64,000 bases of DNA, from NCBI GenBank assembly GCA_039105265.1, contig JAPFFF010000006.1:3906001-3970000 (forward strand), in the 5' to 3' direction. The notes under the pieces were generated by a model that had not been told where the DNA came from, did no database searches, and worked only from the letters and a program-made list of their open reading frames with translations. Shown piece by piece: positions 21,301 through 29,185 of this stretch. Position numbers and translations under genes: made by a program. The stretch comes from Tritrichomonas musculus (taxonomy: Eukaryota > Parabasalia > Tritrichomonadida > Tritrichomonadidae). Position 1 is the first letter of the stretch, and every line of letters starts with the position of its first letter.

Positions 21301-23637
21301 AGATAATGTTTTGAGTAGAAGTGAAGGAAAATCTAATGTTGAAAGATAGTATTTAACATCTGGATCAATATCAATACATTTTGACAAAAATTGGACAAAT
21401 TCCCTAGATTCGCCCCTTTTTACTTTTTGTGTGAATATTAATGAAATCGGGAAAGGATTCTTAATTGATCGTGGTTCAGTATCGCCTTTTTCATCTTCAA
21501 ATACAATTTTCCATAAAAGTAAAAGATCGAAATTTTCAGGAATCAAATTAGAAAGCCTTAAAAATATATCAAAGTTAACAGTGTAATCTCCACTTTTTGT
21601 AATTTTTGAAAACAAATCAAGCAAATCATAGAAAAATTGATCAGTGTTCAACTTGCGTGATGAGTCAATTAAAAATTCCAAAAAGTTCGTTTCAGTAAAT
21701 AGTTTAGCTATTTCAAATTGATTAGTTTCATAACCTGATGATGAACAATTCAATAAGATTTTGATCAATTTTTCGTCAACTTCAAATGACTCAAAAAACT
21801 TGATGATTTTAGTCATAGTTTGTGATCTTCGTGAAAATTGTTGGAAAACGAATAAGATTTGTTGTGATGCAAAATTTATCGTTGAAGGATCATAAAAATG
21901 TGCTAATATTATATCAGAAAACTTTTTGTTCTCAAATAAATATTGAAAAATGAGAGGAAAAGTATCAATTCGGTCAACAAATGATAATAGTTTCATTCTT
22001 GTTGAAGCAATTTTTTCTCGATTTTCTTGTGCTTCATTTGAATGTCTGTACATTAATTCGCCTAAAGAATCTGCAAGTTTATCAGCAAAGCCTATTTCTA
22101 GAGAAGCGTTAACAAAAACTGAAGATGATCTACTTGCTGACATAGCGAGACCATCGATAAGATGTTGATCAACGTCTAATTTGTCGATTTGTTGGAAAGT
22201 AAAAATCATTAAATCAGAAAGAAAATATGGCTTTCTTAAATGAAACCTTTCACTTAGTGAAACAATTAAATTAATTATAAAGTCACGCAATGATTTATCA
22301 TTATACTTTAAAAAAGCGCAATTCAAAAGAATTGAATAAAAGTTCATTTTGTGCAAGTATTCAGAAATAGGATCAATATCAAATTCCAAAAATTGGCAAA
22401 GCCATGAAGCTAAAAAAAACGGAAATATTGGAAGCGACGTTAATGGAACATCGATAAGAATAAATTTCATAAAATCTGAATTAAATGTAGCTTTAACCGA
22501 GGCTGATTTGTAATTACATAATTGGATAATTGATTGTATTAGTTCGCATAAATCGGTGTTTTCTTGGACGCATGCTGGTGATTTGGGAATTATTGGCGTT
22601 TTATCACGAAATGTTTTCCGTTCTTCTTCATTATATATTTTGATATCCTCAGAAAATGTTCGTTTTATTTTATTATGAATTATATCATATTGATGTGTTA
22701 ACAGAGGAGTGTTGTCTTTTGGTGGCAAAATTTTCGAATCAGGGAAATCAAAATGAATCATTTGAAGTGAGCTGATAATGTAATGAACAATAAATGTTGA
22801 GTTTTCCTCCTTAAAAATAAAAACTGAAACATCTCTACTCATTGATGTTAAGCCTATTATGAAATATAATAGCTTATTCTTGCACTTTAACGAAAGACTA
22901 CTGTAATTAATAAGCAAAGAAAAAGCATGATTCATGAAGGTTAAATAATTAAATCCACAATCTCCTGAACTCTTTATATAGCGTCTTAAAAAGCTAAGCA
23001 AGTCAATTAATATTCGCGTTTGATCTGGGGTTAAATCTTCCTTCCCTCTAAATACAAACAAACAATTGAAGAAAAATGGTAATATTTTCGGCATTTCTCT
23101 TTTTGTTATCATTTCTTTGTTTTTATATAATTGAAGAGAAAGATCAATAATATCTTGATATGGTTTATAAATTGAATTAGATATATCAACATCAAGCATT
23201 CTTTTTGTAAGCTTGCTTAAAACAAATGAAAGGGAGGTTGTATATTGTCTAAAAAAATGATGATTTTTTTGTAGATCACTTATCATTTTTTTGAAAGTTG
23301 ATAGCATTGCATGTAAAAATTGATAATGGTTAGATCGAATAAGCTGGGGCATGTAGTATCCAATTGCTATTAGTTGTCTTAAAGAGGTCCCTAAATCTGC
23401 TTTTTCATAATCAATATCAAGAAGGCTAGGAAAATCGAGAATAACAGATAATGCTAAATGTCTTTCTTTCGTTGAACGCAACAAAAGAAATTGTTTAATC
23501 ATTGCACTATCAAATTGAAAAAATTCGCTAGATTGTGATACAGGAATTGAAAATATTTCTAATATATCATCGACTTCTGAATCAGTGAATTGAGGGCACG
23601 TATCATGAATAATTTCGATATATCTTGAAAGTTTCAT
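15307..23637 (-). CDS. BEACH-WD40 protein (neurobeachin/LYST/WDFY3 class)
   Basis: A 2776-residue protein without detectable introns. Residues 1-850 are helical solenoid. About 855-970 form a concanavalin-like lectin domain (GFLFSFEIYFDTDDFDGKIF). More solenoid follows, then a PH-like domain near 1944-2050 (LLMTINAIIFESSERF) and the BEACH domain near 2065-2335 with its hallmarks FPWVLQDYRS, LYSSAAVVIGYMIRMEPFTS and IPEFFYLPDFLINEN. WD40 repeats (ITAIAMDEKYIATGSKDSTV) end the chain. Proteins of this class are peripheral membrane scaffolds for vesicle fission/fusion, lysosome size and aggregate autophagy. Which subgroup it belongs to cannot be told from motifs alone; the lectin plus PH-BEACH-WD core is shared by several. 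The start ATG is 23635-23637. Confidence 0.9.
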   Translation of the reverse strand: MKLSRYIEIIHDTCPQFTDSEVDDILEIFSIPVSQSSEFFQFDSAMIKQFLLLRSTKERHLALSVILDFPSLLDIDYEKADLGTSLRQLIAIGYYMPQLIRSNHYQFLHAMLSTFKKMISDLQKNHHFFRQYTTSLSFVLSKLTKRMLDVDISNSIYKPYQDIIDLSLQLYKNKEMITKREMPKILPFFFNCLFVFRGKEDLTPDQTRILIDLLSFLRRYIKSSGDCGFNYLTFMNHAFSLLINYSSLSLKCKNKLLYFIIGLTSMSRDVSVFIFKEENSTFIVHYIISSLQMIHFDFPDSKILPPKDNTPLLTHQYDIIHNKIKRTFSEDIKIYNEEERKTFRDKTPIIPKSPACVQENTDLCELIQSIIQLCNYKSASVKATFNSDFMKFILIDVPLTSLPIFPFFLASWLCQFLEFDIDPISEYLHKMNFYSILLNCAFLKYNDKSLRDFIINLIVSLSERFHLRKPYFLSDLMIFTFQQIDKLDVDQHLIDGLAMSASRSSSVFVNASLEIGFADKLADSLGELMYRHSNEAQENREKIASTRMKLLSFVDRIDTFPLIFQYLFENKKFSDIILAHFYDPSTINFASQQILFVFQQFSRRSQTMTKIIKFFESFEVDEKLIKILLNCSSSGYETNQFEIAKLFTETNFLEFLIDSSRKLNTDQFFYDLLDLFSKITKSGDYTVNFDIFLRLSNLIPENFDLLLLWKIVFEDEKGDTEPRSIKNPFPISLIFTQKVKRGESREFVQFLSKCIDIDPDVKYYLSTLDFPSLLLKTLSEYRAKEGSDELFDDFFNLFYSLSLYNLKSRDFRSLFRFCASLPDQKRPFFTLRVINMISDLFKKRCQSPTSFFKLSGNDTRLQLPEIPIELINNTGFLFSFEIYFDTDDFDGKIFEFSSFSNRMALEWKRDHFEFSYKIGEVTNKAETKDKLKTKVWMTMEIFYAPTQMIVIQNRNSQKSQDHQSIEFSFKYHEIKYPSGFTHFRAFVNIPCKVCRVFCSKEVIHQDLIRCYNLLPRSKPTSFHESEKSQFFSFFNPIFNSSFAQKVLFVFYASVVFDKFAVNLVYPTTLRVVGSILNNEPEPIFLLDLLGGISTFLPFFGQLDHQLVTGQSFDQHFLPSLLNLLTAVFSSDFTNGAQKMFKKINGPSILAFLLSISSLKNLQNDKVIDSICELFVSLRFVPLINNFVDNVMFNFKLWLYLPIEFQTRAYLRFYEIIYKQLLNRESSKQSKLREFNISKLLMLMRVYLWTHNSNKKICLVDEPKMDILNKNVEAERPSDCTKIRDCFWEIIKQMTDEFLTEDDVSLLISFCCETLDLEFSQESMKLFIFLLQRKNKVVMQYMTKDYAFSSLYNLFKLPNPISLKSVYHIFLLLNNEHLKPFKRNQWESGIISTITFSTIDEEFVEITKRAMIKRSKQIVTYAHLIPLFLLGIQQLPEEKSVPHFDYLTNIILNSNNDSLEDSWDYPFVLLLMAQLPSAQSQVNKLSEHCIEFLTSMYIKSSCQSPSSEQEAQSQTDNLNQLSKSGSKYLALTAFVHSMSYRSKHNYTHIIRLLFAHFLQTEDVRIKSNSSLDSEAFIQIYSQIIQFILVLPLVNVSNQETNINYQELFKVSLDQKKHSPKFVLGPRYTNSEDGQPVEWVDSNLAKLIIRSILDRSAIFQKKKFRDINFIYLMGHLIHLGLKVPSLLNDFMNLSDNFIQFVHKNSENLHPYRQAIVEVFAGLVKANEINKTATTNFIYTNTILCADILQQQFKITVPATTSNDFDTNFLNPLIEKSNEYETNLQKTLKIFISKKESQIASILHDSPGIVELNKILKKGEMTEEVSLRTSLEHFALSRREEETSAIKGYKNIFRRLSSENGPWQTVEAEKEKHRKLANKIHHFCLFFMKTNFNFDDHKQASLTRDLGSVQNAEEVYQREFAKLKMTTFKGDLALIAADRQKLHNFNKLTEKVILKLDCSLVTMKKNYSGTLLMTINAIIFESSERFNRIPLKSISSVYQRHYLLLDTAVEIFTTYKKAYFCDFSSNEQRHLFLQMLNEFRTPNIRFIQLNYEDIKPLINRSIKRWQKGELSNFDYLLKINKYAGRSYNDLSQYPVFPWVLQDYRSETLDLNDPKVYRDLSKPLGTFSKDRLENLKERIVGIKRFDPDSYYLYGALYSSAAVVIGYMIRMEPFTSLHIILQSQRFDVADRLFNDIARSWDSTTGSSMDFRELIPEFFYLPDFLINENNFDLGCETNSEVPVGDVVLPKWASSPLDFITKNRMALESPFVTLNLHKWIDLIFGPKSRGDLAILNDNIYHPYFFENALEGREGKMYNVIREFAACFGEAATQIFDVEPPQKINEPKAFPAAFFSIKHTITNALPKTVKCISSSVLYLPTQTIETNSSHDNAQNNILSDHHSLPTSTNQVNLSISKHRFIASLDSAFNFALFYPDQHANIRRGKLILNIPSELEDVCEMGQKVAICRNAAVVSLPWDPALFFFDLDFINKKYIKSGHSSKGILKNKNKSHSSSSNGLKDIIQIKPSVISRLHNVTITAIAMDEKYIATGSKDSTVRLWMHHCESKSYLPIKSQDPNEIQPDNNNDNTKGNTSENSNSNAPISIFKELLKPIDVIAKHQSAVAAIAINSRLNTCFSISTDGYLMSTSLITGTFINGTHVQVIGDPISISTSDMGDVAVSMNGSIMESKIATFDQNLKPISEKALNSLIYSTTVIPWTDGINYLVVSMRDHITKILKLPFLEDTELSIQEINHDTTVVDFDRMGNALLIGDADGMIHSYKFDELE

Positions 23638-24221
23638 TTACTCTTCTCACATTCAATTCTATTGCTTCAAAATATTTTAACGATTGATATAATTTCTCAT
23701 TAATTTGATAAATAAAGTCATTGTTTAAAGTTATATTAGTTATTTACATGTATAAATAATAATTATAAATTAATAATTATGTGATTTAAGTTATTTGTAA
23801 TAAAGATATCATGTATTTTGCCAAATCACTATTGTAAGAAAAAAAAATCAATTCAATTGTAAATTCAAAATTTGTTAATAATCATCAAAATCTTCAATTA
23901 CAACCATTGGTGGATTATATGAATATGGTGTTATTTTTGATGATTTCAAAACTTTAATAAAAATCAATAAAAAAAAAAATTGAATAAAAAAAATAAATTT
24001 GTATAAACTTTTTCATAAATTTCACAAATTTTATTTTTTTGAAATACCTCATAGAATTGGTTTTTGAATGATTTTTGAAATCAATCATCATTGATTTGAA
24101 TAATTTTTATAAACAGTAATACTGTCTCTGCCTCGTTTTTAGTGGTTTTGAAGCTTTTTAAATAATATATAACGAAATGATTGAAAATAATTACTAATAA
24201 TAAAACATTTATTTACAATAT
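23638..24221. other. Intergenic spacer with a possible C-terminal coding remnant
   Basis: A 584-bp spacer. On the minus strand a short frame ending at a TAA (23875-23877) reads a hydrophobic run followed by KSSKITPYSYNPPMVVIEDF and then DDY, which looks like a membrane anchor with a cytoplasmic tail. It has no start and no body, so it may be a fossil of a surface protein gene or chance. The rest is AT-rich with nothing recognisable. Confidence 0.3.
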
Positions 24222-25922
24222 TTATTTTTTTTGATAAAATAAAACATAAGCACGTGGGGAATGAGCTTCCTGAGGCCTCACTTCATGAGCTTCAGAGTCA
24301 TTAAAGAGATACCAACGACCACTAACATTATCGATTGCTGCTGCAGTATAGTGGCCCATCATCATTCCACCTGAATGAAAAATGGCCGCAAAAAGAGTAT
24401 ATTTTCCTGTTTCATTTTTTGATAGAAAATTAACATCAATTTCATCAGGATATCTTACATCAGATTCGATTTTGGTAGCAAAAAAACCATGTCCATAAAA
24501 TCTTTTGAGATGAATGATTAATATTCGAGGAGTTTCTTTAATAAATATTTTATATTTGGCACGAACAGTTTTATTGCATTTTGGACATTTCCACGCATTA
24601 TTTGCATCAAAGACTTGTTCCTGTTGGAAAAGATTAAAGCATTCTTCAAGTAAAACAGGCTTGTAATTTTGTCTTGGTACTGGAAGAGAAAGAAGCATAA
24701 ATGGATCTTCTACTGAATTGACATAATTACATAATGGGCATGTTACTGTTGAACAAAAAAATCCATTAAATAAGTCAACTATGATCGATTGATTTTTGAA
24801 TTTATAAATGTCGCGAGGGCTGAGAAATAATGAGTTTGATATTGTTTCTCCTGTGGCTCCTGGTGATTTATTGAAATCTTCGTGAAGTCCATCTAAAATT
24901 GCTCCGACAACTTCTTGAGAATCGTGCTGACCATAATTTGCAAAATTGTGATACTTTTTAACAAAGGCGCGACGAAACATCTCTGGATTATATGCATTTC
25001 TTGAAATCGTTGACATGTCTTGAAGCAGTTGTTTAAAATTTTTGGCAATTGCACCACCACTGCCAAGAGGGTTTGTTTTATTTATTGCAAAATCAATATC
25101 TTGTGATAAAATATATTCAACAAGAGGCTTAACTCTAATTAAACATTGCATTGTTGCATTAAAAAAGCAGGTATTACCTAAATTAATAAGGCCTACAGGT
25201 TTTGGATATGAAATTCCAAGGCATGATGCTGATCTGACATTAATTGTTGAAGTATGTATGGTTGAACTAGTATATGCTTTATGAGGAAGGGTAGAAAATA
25301 AATTTGTATTTTTGTTGATGTTATTTTTTGCCGGATTTGAACGTTCACTATCGATCTTACATAAACGAATTCTATTTCCATGAAGTTTCGAATATTCACC
25401 AACAGTCATTATTTCATTAATAGGGTTGCTATTATTTAGTACAAAAAATTGATAATCTGTTGGCCTAATTTGAAGATTTAAACAAAGGAACCTCTTTAAA
25501 TCGCATAGCTTCCAATCTGGTGCACATGTTTTAAATTTTGTTCCTTTACTTGTCATCATTTCTAAAGAAATTGGATGTGTAAGGACGCAACTTCCGCCAA
25601 TTGTTGCAGGAATTGAGAATTTACGAATTATGGTTGGACCGCCTTTAAAATGATCAACAAAAAAATTCCACATTGGTACTTCAACTACTTCATAGTCAAT
25701 TTTATATTGTATTGAAGAAAGCAAGGTATCGTGCTCGTCCATTAATGGCATATTATCAATAAGTCCAGGAGGATGGTTTTGTTTATCTTCAATCCAGGCT
25801 AGAAGTCTCTCATACCATCCTTTTATAACAAGTGCAACATTACGGCTTTGAGATTTCGGGTTCATAATTTTGAGATCATTAATATGTTTCTTTAAGAATT
25901 CATGAATTTTATCGAGACTCAT
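24222..25922 (-). CDS. Ubiquitin-specific protease with DUSP and UBL domains (USP4/11/15-like)
   Basis: The 566-residue product removes ubiquitin from proteins. Residues 20-105 resemble a DUSP domain (WYERLLAWIEDK, PPGLIDN, MWNFFVDHFKGGPTIIRKF) and 115-190 a ubiquitin-like domain. The USP core starts at about 241: the Cys box GLINLGNTCFFNATMQCL gives nucleophile Cys252, and GQHDSQEVV lies at 331-339. Zinc-type pairs Cys395/398 and Cys446/449 flank the fingers, LIIHLKRF is at 468-475, the His box MMMGHYTA gives His524, and the third catalytic residue is near Asp542. All catalytic residues are present, in contrast with the USP-fold protein at 1-1312. It is shorter than human USP15 (about 950) because it lacks the insert in the core. 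Confidence 0.9.
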   Translation of the reverse strand: MSLDKIHEFLKKHINDLKIMNPKSQSRNVALVIKGWYERLLAWIEDKQNHPPGLIDNMPLMDEHDTLLSSIQYKIDYEVVEVPMWNFFVDHFKGGPTIIRKFSIPATIGGSCVLTHPISLEMMTSKGTKFKTCAPDWKLCDLKRFLCLNLQIRPTDYQFFVLNNSNPINEIMTVGEYSKLHGNRIRLCKIDSERSNPAKNNINKNTNLFSTLPHKAYTSSTIHTSTINVRSASCLGISYPKPVGLINLGNTCFFNATMQCLIRVKPLVEYILSQDIDFAINKTNPLGSGGAIAKNFKQLLQDMSTISRNAYNPEMFRRAFVKKYHNFANYGQHDSQEVVGAILDGLHEDFNKSPGATGETISNSLFLSPRDIYKFKNQSIIVDLFNGFFCSTVTCPLCNYVNSVEDPFMLLSLPVPRQNYKPVLLEECFNLFQQEQVFDANNAWKCPKCNKTVRAKYKIFIKETPRILIIHLKRFYGHGFFATKIESDVRYPDEIDVNFLSKNETGKYTLFAAIFHSGGMMMGHYTAAAIDNVSGRWYLFNDSEAHEVRPQEAHSPRAYVLFYQKK

Positions 25923-26171
25923 TAAATCATTTTTATCTAAACGATCACAATTTCTTCAATTGATCAAGATTTTGTTAACTTTCAAATTCAAGCGTTTAAA
26001 TTTCACTCAAACAAATATAAAATGTAAATATGAATGCATGAATTCAATGAATTTTATTTAAAATTTGAATACATTGTTTTAAATTTTGAATTAATTTTTG
26101 AAATATTTGTTTTAAGTCATTTTTTTTTTTAGTCTTTTATTTTTGGTATATCTTTAACATAACCACAAATT

Positions 26172-27122
26172 ATGAGTAGCAATGACAGTGGCAGTGATTT
26201 AATGTTAACTTTACAAACAGCGATATTCCAGCAAAATGAAGAAATCATTTCACTACAATCTTCTTTGTCATCCTTTTTTATTAATGTTAAACAAGAACAA
26301 GAATCTTTAAGAAACGAAATTGAACAAATACGACAGAATCATTCATCTTTACTTTCCGAATATAAAGATATGCTCAGCAAACAGCAAGAGGCTCTTCGAT
26401 CAATTTCAGAAAAAAACGAACAAATATATTCAGAAATTCAACTTCTCAAGAATCATCCAACAAAGCCCAATAGATCCAGTTGCCAGCTGCCCCAACGGAC
26501 CTCCTCTTTTACAGGTTCTCCCAATATTGGTTCAACTCTTGGGCAACCTCGAACACCGCCAATTTCACCTCAACCTTTTTCTCAGCCAATTCAGCCTGCT
26601 CAACGGCAACAAGCTCAATCAAATCGGCCATCGCAATATGCTCAGATTCAACAGCAATTGCCAATGAATATGCAACAACCAAATCAGCATCAGTTATATC
26701 CAAATCAATTGCAATCACCACAAAATCAAATACAAAAACAGCAATATAATCAGTTTCAACAAACGCAGCAGCAGCAGGTTGTGCAAAAACAAATTTCTCC
26801 AAACCAGCAGTTGCAAGGTCAGAATAATCAGCAAATTAATCAATTAAGGTCACAGCAGCAATTTAATCCGCAATTAAAGTCCAATCAAATTCAGCAATTT
26901 ACTCAATTGCAGGCCCAGCCTCAACAGCAAGTACAGCAAAATCAAATTCAACAGCAAATGTATATGCAAAATCAGCAACAGTTGCAGCAAGCTCAGCTTT
27001 ATCAACAGCAGCAGAATCTGTATAATAAGCAGCAAGTTAGCATAAAACTTGGAAGTCAACAAGCTTCTGATAGTAAATCTTCCCAAGTGATTGGTGCCCC
27101 TTCTAAGCCTTCGCAAAAGTAA
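26172..27122 (+). CDS. Coiled-coil protein with a glutamine-rich tail, unknown
   Basis: The product has 316 residues. Residues 12-95 form a heptad-bearing coiled coil (EEIISLQSSLSSFFINVKQE, then IRQNHSSLLSEY). From about 110 to 295 it is Gln/Asn/Pro low complexity, mostly CAG/CAA runs, ending in a short Ser/Lys tail. Such Q/N-rich tails often drive condensate formation or act in transcription and mRNA decay, but nothing specific is recognisable. A TCATT sequence at 26117-26121 is a possible Inr. The stop reads TAA+A. Long reading frames in other phases across the repeat are shadows. Confidence 0.55.
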   Translation: MSSNDSGSDLMLTLQTAIFQQNEEIISLQSSLSSFFINVKQEQESLRNEIEQIRQNHSSLLSEYKDMLSKQQEALRSISEKNEQIYSEIQLLKNHPTKPNRSSCQLPQRTSSFTGSPNIGSTLGQPRTPPISPQPFSQPIQPAQRQQAQSNRPSQYAQIQQQLPMNMQQPNQHQLYPNQLQSPQNQIQKQQYNQFQQTQQQQVVQKQISPNQQLQGQNNQQINQLRSQQQFNPQLKSNQIQQFTQLQAQPQQQVQQNQIQQQMYMQNQQQLQQAQLYQQQQNLYNKQQVSIKLGSQQASDSKSSQVIGAPSKPSQK

Positions 27123-27710
27123 AGTGCCTTAGATATTTGTCTGTTTTAAAAAAAATAAATAAATTCATCGTTAAAAATCTTAATCAAAAATTGGTAAATT
27201 CCTAATATTGTATAAAACAAATCATCAATAATATTTGGAGTGATACCTATCCTATGTACAAATATCCCACCAATCGCTGCTTCCCACTTGTTAGATATAT
27301 AAATCGGAAATCATTTGCGAAATTAAAAAATATTCTTTTCATTTAAAACATACCAAAGCTTATGTTAGATTTATTGTCGATAGTTTTTCAATTATAAACT
27401 TATTTGTTTTATCCTTTTTTAAATTTATTTGGAAAATACAATTTGATTTATCATTTATGATAAAATATTTCAAAAAAATTTCAATAACTTATATTGCATA
27501 TTTATAAGTTTTTAAAGATATTTTTAAGGTTTTGATGGCAAAAATTTTTTTTCATGTCATTTATCAATGAATATGATATTGGATAATATATTATAACTTT
27601 AATAGATTTGTTCATAACCTTCGGTCTAAGAGCAAGATTATAAAAAAAAAAAGTTTAATAAGAAATAGGTTATAATATAAAAAAAGAATACAATGCTTAT
27701 TTTATACATG
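27123..27710. other. Intergenic spacer between convergent genes, with a GC-richer patch
   Basis: This 588-bp AT-rich spacer lies between the Q-rich gene and the Ste20-like kinase gene. About 27237-27295 is noticeably richer in G+C than its surroundings and has no reading frame, so it may be a small RNA or a relic. No clear fold was found. Confidence 0.35.
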
Positions 27711-28853
27711 TTAAAAATTTTTCTTACGTTCTTCGATTAGAGTATTCACAAAATCTTCTGCAAAAGTTGGACAATTTGCATTACATGAAATAAAAATTCC
27801 GCTAATTTTATTTAAAGATTCATTAATTTCTTCGCTTTTAGGTTCTCTCTGTACAGAAAAAATTGCTTTTTCAAGAACTTCCAAAAAGAGTGCTGGGCTT
27901 CTAGTATTGATGCTGCTTGAATGATTTATAATAGTTCCGAAGTCAAAATTAATACGATCTTCTTCATATTCGGCTTCTTCTTCACTTTCTTCTTCATATT
28001 CACTATCTCTCTCAGTTGGTCTTAACCTTTTAACTTCATTTAAATATTCAATAAGTATATCTTTTCGTTTTGCATTTTTAATAAATGGATGCTGAAGTAA
28101 TTGAGCAGCACTTGGACGTTGTGATGAATTTTTTGTGAGGCAGTGTTTAACAAAATCTTTAAATTGCGGCGTGAAATTTCCTTCTAATGTCGGAGGAGCG
28201 TTTTGAGGTATTAGCATTAAAACTCTCGTTGGCGGAATCTCTGAATAAGGTGGTAAACCAGTTGCCATTTCGATAGCTGTTATGCCTAATGACCAAATAT
28301 CACATTTTTCGTCATACCCGTTTTCAGTAATTACCTCAGGTGCCATCCAAAAAGGAGTTCCTACAAAAGTATATGCTTTATTCCGAGCTTCAAGCGATGA
28401 AGCAACTCCAAAATCAGCTAACTTAATATCACCATCATCATTAAGTAAAATATTAGCAGCCTTTATATCTCGATGAATTTTTCTACCCTTGTGTAAAAAA
28501 TCAAGTGCATGTAATACTTGTTGTAAAACGATGGCTACTTTTTGTTCGGGCATAACCTTTATTTGTACTAGCTCGCGAATAGATCCACCACCCATGTATT
28601 CCATTACAATCCATAAATTTTTGCCAACAACTGTGCATCCGTAATATTTAACAACGTATTGTGACTCGCATGCACGAAGCATATCAATTTCTTTCTGAAT
28701 TTCGATTAAGTCGTCGTCTGTTTCTTCGAGATTAATTTCTTTTATTGCTAAAATTTGACCTGTTTTTTGGTTGAGCGCTTTAAAAACAGTCCCAAAATTA
28801 CCTTTTCCAATTATTGTTTTATTTACAAAGTCTGAAGGATTGATATTCGACAT
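27711..28853 (-). CDS. Ste20/germinal-centre-type protein kinase (MST/severin-kinase-like)
   Basis: The 380-residue product is a complete serine/threonine kinase. The Gly loop IGKGNFGTVF is at 15-24, Lys38 is in ILAIKEI, HRDIKAANILL begins at 127, DFG is at 147-149, and the activation segment GTPFWMAPEV (165-174) is the Ste20 signature. A charged linker rich in Glu (about 285-300) leads to a C-terminal helical segment (320-380) that could be a dimerisation domain. GCK-II kinases (MST1-4, severin kinase) regulate cell shape, Hippo-type signalling and cytoskeleton. The exact subgroup is uncertain. It lies upstream of, and on the same strand as, nothing obviously related. Confidence 0.9.
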   Translation of the reverse strand: MSNINPSDFVNKTIIGKGNFGTVFKALNQKTGQILAIKEINLEETDDDLIEIQKEIDMLRACESQYVVKYYGCTVVGKNLWIVMEYMGGGSIRELVQIKVMPEQKVAIVLQQVLHALDFLHKGRKIHRDIKAANILLNDDGDIKLADFGVASSLEARNKAYTFVGTPFWMAPEVITENGYDEKCDIWSLGITAIEMATGLPPYSEIPPTRVLMLIPQNAPPTLEGNFTPQFKDFVKHCLTKNSSQRPSAAQLLQHPFIKNAKRKDILIEYLNEVKRLRPTERDSEYEEESEEEAEYEEDRINFDFGTIINHSSSINTRSPALFLEVLEKAIFSVQREPKSEEINESLNKISGIFISCNANCPTFAEDFVNTLIEERKKNF

Positions 28854-29185
28854 TTCAGGTATGAAAATTTTGGTAGTTTTTGACTAAATATTTGGTCAAA
28901 TTTTCTATCTATACAATCAAAGAGAAGTTTTTAAAAATGAATTTGGTCTTATCGGAAATTATTTTTATTTAAAGTATTTCATTCTAAAAGTATTTTTGAT
29001 ATAATAAATAAAAAATGCATGAAATGTATGACTCATAATATTTGTCCATTGTGGGTATAGTTGGTAAATAATACATTTCATATAGGTATGTTTTTACAAA
29101 TTATAGATTTTTCAAGTAATAATAGTCTAGATATCGAATATAAAAGGGAGAAGGTGAAAAAAATTAAATATTAAAAACTCTATTT
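28854..29185. other. Intergenic spacer
   Basis: A 332-bp AT-rich spacer between the kinase start and the TTLL stop, both on the minus strand. No structure is seen beyond AT runs. Confidence 0.4.

Noticed and set aside
26509-27116. Long frames in other phases over the Q-rich gene
   Set aside because: They are shadows of the CAA/CAG repeat; the frame at 26172-27122 has the coiled coil and ATG.
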